From Elusimicrobiota bacterium (GTDB lineage Bacteria > Elusimicrobiota > UBA5214 > JBBAAG01), in assembly GCA_041658405.1 (NCBI GenBank), contig JBBAAG010000095.1, forward strand, positions 1 through 10,259: a DNA stretch of 10,259 nucleotides, in the 5' to 3' direction. The translations under genes and the position numbers were made by a program. How positions within the stretch are numbered: position 1 is the first letter of the stretch; every line of letters starts with the position of its first letter. This document shows, one piece after another, positions 7,543 to 10,259 of this stretch. The notes under the pieces are model-generated. The model worked only from the letters and a program-made list of their open reading frames with translations. It was not told where the DNA came from and made no database searches.

Positions 7543-8901
7543 ATGAAAAAAGTGTTTGGTTTGGTGTTGTTGTTAGCAGGATTTTCAACAAGTGTTATTG
7601 CGGAAGAAGGAAAGTCCGGGCTTACGCTCAACGGGTATTTACAGATAGAAAACCGTGTGCGTATACTCGATAGTGTTAAATCCTGGGATGAAACACGGTT
7701 GGCATTAACCGGGGAAGCTAAACCTAATGATTCCTCACGGGTATTTGCTGAACTCTGGGTAAAAACTAAACTGCCAGTGGTATCAACTCTTTCGGATATA
7801 TCAAATCCCGGGATAATTAATCCTTATAACCTAAGCCTGCGGGAAGCGTATGCTGATGTCTACGGATTTATTTTTAAAGGACTTGACCTGCGTGTGGGAC
7901 GGCAGCGTATCGCGTGGGGTACCGCCGACAATATTGGCCCGACGGATAGTATTAACCCAAAGGATCTTGAGGATCTCTGGGATTTCGGGAGAAAGATTGG
8001 GTCTGACGCCATAACATTAAACTATTACCTTTATGACTTCAAACTTACCGGTGTGTATGCCACAAACTTTGTTCCTGCAGTACTGCCCGCAAGTGGGTTA
8101 GCTAATTATTTTTATTCCGGATTTGCCGTACCAGCGGGGTTGGTATTAACCGGGTACACTACCGCACTGTCATTACCTGCGAATGATCTTAAGGAAAATT
8201 ATGTCGCTGCACTGAAACTTGCCCGTACACTTTTTGGTATAGATTTTTCGTTGAGCTATGTCGACGGGAGAGATGGCCTCCCGGTCCTGCGCCGCGCGTA
8301 TGTTACGCCTGTAAACCTTATGGCTGGAATGGTAGTCGTTTCTACTGAGCTTGAGTATCCAAAGACGCATATCACAGGGTTTGATTTTTCAGGGTCACTC
8401 TTTGACATAGGGTACTGGGGTGAGCTCGCAGTATTTTCACCGGATAAGGTGGTTACCACCATTGACCTTTCCGCGTTGAGTATGCTGGGATTGTCAAACC
8501 AGGAAGTTGTCGCAATTGACGATAAACCCTATACAAAATACGTGCTTGGGTGTGACTACACATTCCCCGGGAATGTGTATATCAACCTGCAGTACCTCCA
8601 CGGATTCTTTCACGAACGGGGAGAGGATAACCTCGAGGATTATGTTATGTTTAACCTTGACTGGAAATTATTTGATGAAAAACTTAAACTTGTCCCTCTA
8701 GCCGGTGCTATTGAACTTAAGGATACCGCGGATCTTAGTAATAACTACGCTGTGGTTTATACCCCGGAAATCGTGTACATCCCTGTGGATGGTATGGAAC
8801 TTTGCCTGGGAAGCCGGATAATTTACGGGATGGATACCACGTTATTCGGTAAGATGAAGGATAACGACGAGGCCTATCTGCGGATAAAGTATAGTTTTTA
8901 A
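7543..8901 (+). CDS. Outer-membrane beta-barrel protein (DUF1302-like porin)
   Basis: From the ATG at 7543 the protein has 452 residues. The signal peptide is clear: MKK, a hydrophobic core, and cleavage after SVIA (residue 20). The mature chain alternates polar and hydrophobic residues, is rich in Tyr, Gly and Leu, and ends in YLRIKYSF, with a terminal Phe as in the BAM recognition signal of outer-membrane barrels. The segment DLRVGRQRIAWGTADNIGPTD, interrupted here for length and followed by SINPKDL, matches the GRQ-x-x-WG...D-x-INP signature seen in DUF1302 and related porins. It is the last gene of the operon behind the RND pump and LolA-like genes. I infer that it is the outer-membrane end of the same transport route. 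A general alginate- or sugar-type porin would be an alternative reading. Confidence 0.85.
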   Translation: MKKVFGLVLLLAGFSTSVIAEEGKSGLTLNGYLQIENRVRILDSVKSWDETRLALTGEAKPNDSSRVFAELWVKTKLPVVSTLSDISNPGIINPYNLSLREAYADVYGFIFKGLDLRVGRQRIAWGTADNIGPTDSINPKDLEDLWDFGRKIGSDAITLNYYLYDFKLTGVYATNFVPAVLPASGLANYFYSGFAVPAGLVLTGYTTALSLPANDLKENYVAALKLARTLFGIDFSLSYVDGRDGLPVLRRAYVTPVNLMAGMVVVSTELEYPKTHITGFDFSGSLFDIGYWGELAVFSPDKVVTTIDLSALSMLGLSNQEVVAIDDKPYTKYVLGCDYTFPGNVYINLQYLHGFFHERGEDNLEDYVMFNLDWKLFDEKLKLVPLAGAIELKDTADLSNNYAVVYTPEIVYIPVDGMELCLGSRIIYGMDTTLFGKMKDNDEAYLRIKYSF

Positions 8902-8960
8902 TTAAGCATTACCATTAACATTTATTGAAACTTTTACTATATACAACCCGTCAAATATCT

Positions 8961-8966
8961 TATAAT
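8961..8966 (+). promoter_or_regulatory. Possible -10 box upstream of the amidase gene
   Basis: A perfect TATAAT lies 31 bases before the GTG start, but no good -35 hexamer sits 16-18 bases upstream. The gap of 96 bases between the barrel gene and the amidase has no visible terminator, so both read-through and a separate promoter are possible. Confidence 0.3.
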
Positions 8967-8997
8967 AAACATTTATTACAGGTAAAAGGCGGGTTTT

Positions 8998-10259
8998 GTG
9001 TACAAAAAAATATTTGTTTTACTCTCATTGTTAATGATAACAACCGCACTGTGCTCACGTGTATACTCAGCGTTGCCGCTTGAAGGTAAAGTCATTGTTG
9101 TAAACCCCGGGCATGGATTGATCTGGGAAACTGCGTTAACCCCTGATGCGTTTACTACAGAACGCGGTGCGTCCTACGGCGGGATTGAGGATTATTCTAA
9201 TCCCATGCATACCTGGCATATAATGAATTATCTTATCTCCAACGGCGGAGCTGATGCGTACCAAGTACGCGAATATCTTAATTATGGTAAGTCCACAGTT
9301 AAGTATGAGTTAGCTCATCCGTATTCCGGTGCGGAGAACCAGGCATTATGGAAGATGACAGCGCCATACTGGATGAAAAAGGATTCGTTAGGATTATTAA
9401 TCCCGGAAACTGTACACCGTACAAATTATTATTATACCAACCCAAATACTCCACAAGAGGCTAATGAAAAAAACCGTAGTAACCGCAGCCGCCCGTTTTT
9501 CGCAAATTGGTTGATGAAAGAAAAAGTTGGGCAGTGCGACCTCATGGTCACCGTGCATACCAACGCAGCAAGCGGGACATCACGGGGGACATTGATGTTG
9601 ATTGATACCGACAATAATTCTACTGATGCTGAGGATTATGACGGGGGTGACCTCTCAGGCCATACCGCGATCTATAACGAAGCGAAGACGTTATCCACGA
9701 CGGTACTCAATAAAATAGTGTCACTCCTGCAAACCTATGTTGACCCTACGTGGTCAAAAAACGGTACCAGCGGGTTTCTTTACCGCAGTTTTTCCTATGC
9801 TGAGAACAGGTACGCACAAATGCCATATGCGATGATTGAAGCCGGGTTCCATGATAACACTACTGACGGGCCGCAGATGGTTACTGACCGGTGGAATATA
9901 ATCTTTGGGCAGGCGGTATACAAAGCTATCTGCGATTATTATAGTATTACGGATTATAATTTACCGTCACAGGTTACGACTCTCACTGCTACACAGGGTA
10001 CGTCACCGGGTGAGGTTAGGTTAAGATGGATTGCGCCGGGTGAGGATGCTACCATAGGGTCCGCATCAGCGTATACAGTTAAGTATTCAGCAGCTGCGAT
10101 TGATACCGTTACTAAATTCAATAATGCAACTACTTATACGCAAACCTGGGCCCCAAAGAAACGGTATGCACAGGAAGATTATATACTGACAGGTTTTACA
10201 GAAGGTACGACCTACTATTTTGCGGTACGCGCAAAAAATTTTACGAATGATACCTCCCG
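8998..10259 (+). CDS. Secreted N-acetylmuramoyl-L-alanine amidase (Amidase_3 type) with FN3 domain, 3' end outside window
   Basis: This is an open frame of at least 420 residues with no stop before the window edge. It starts with GTG, with AAGGCGGG just upstream (8986-8993). A signal peptide (YKKIFVLLSLLMITTAL, cleavage near residue 25) sends it to the periplasm or outside. The catalytic domain runs from about 30 to 315. It contains VVNPGHG with zinc ligand H39, a probable second ligand E64, the AN...DLMVTVHTNA segment with H187, and the catalytic Glu region MIEAGFHDN with E281. These match Amidase_3 enzymes, which cleave the bond between N-acetylmuramic acid and L-alanine in peptidoglycan. 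The stretch between E64 and the RPFFANW helix is clearly longer than in minimal family members. Residue 322 onward (LPSQVTTLTA...LTGFTEGTTYYFAVRAKN) is a fibronectin type III domain, and more repeats may follow. Function may be cell-wall remodelling or lysis; the FN3 part probably serves adhesion or spacing. Confidence 0.82.
   Translation, partial: MYKKIFVLLSLLMITTALCSRVYSALPLEGKVIVVNPGHGLIWETALTPDAFTTERGASYGGIEDYSNPMHTWHIMNYLISNGGADAYQVREYLNYGKSTVKYELAHPYSGAENQALWKMTAPYWMKKDSLGLLIPETVHRTNYYYTNPNTPQEANEKNRSNRSRPFFANWLMKEKVGQCDLMVTVHTNAASGTSRGTLMLIDTDNNSTDAEDYDGGDLSGHTAIYNEAKTLSTTVLNKIVSLLQTYVDPTWSKNGTSGFLYRSFSYAENRYAQMPYAMIEAGFHDNTTDGPQMVTDRWNIIFGQAVYKAICDYYSITDYNLPSQVTTLTATQGTSPGEVRLRWIAPGEDATIGSASAYTVKYSAAAIDTVTKFNNATTYTQTWAPKKRYAQEDYILTGFTEGTTYYFAVRAKNFTNDTS

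Noticed and set aside
8945..8996. ACCCG / CGGGT pairing before the amidase as a terminator or riboswitch stem
   Set aside because: Only about six bases pair across a loop of roughly 40 bases, and the right arm is better explained by the ribosome site.
9052..9054. Cys19 of the amidase as a lipoprotein attachment site
   Set aside because: The preceding residues (TAL) do not fit a lipobox, and a signal peptidase I site near residue 25 explains the leader better.

Overview
The window reads as a chromosomal segment of a Gram-negative (diderm) bacterium: it encodes an outer-membrane beta-barrel, LolA-fold periplasmic proteins and an RND exporter. All eight genes lie on the + strand and base composition looks even (GC in the mid-40s % by eye). 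There is no transposase, integrase, tRNA, rRNA or CRISPR array. The fibronectin type III module at the right edge resembles FN3 repeats I associate with Elusimicrobiota and similar uncultivated lineages. That affiliation is only a tentative inference.

Left part (10-2970): a TauE/SafE-type membrane permease is followed after 27 bases by a cytoplasmic family 42 glycoside hydrolase (beta-galactosidase-like). The pair is probably co-transcribed, although their functions are not obviously related.

Middle part (about 3009-8901): a consensus sigma-70 promoter (TTGACA, 17 bases, TATAAT) carries an inverted repeat over its -10 box and start point. It drives a compact five-gene operon: a TetR-family repressor, a secreted protein I cannot firmly assign (possibly LolA-like/DUF1571-like), an RND/MMPL exporter, a LolA-like protein of the outer membrane lipoprotein-sorting type, and an outer-membrane barrel with a DUF1302-like motif. 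The inner-membrane pump, soluble periplasmic carriers and outer-membrane barrel together suggest a self-regulated, envelope-spanning route for a lipid or other hydrophobic substrate. This operon is the most interesting part of the window.

Right part (8998-10259): after a 96-base gap with a possible -10 box, a GTG-started secreted N-acetylmuramoyl-L-alanine amidase (Amidase_3 type) with a C-terminal FN3 domain runs off the window edge. No intergenic stretch exceeds about 115 bases, and I saw no convincing intrinsic terminator.
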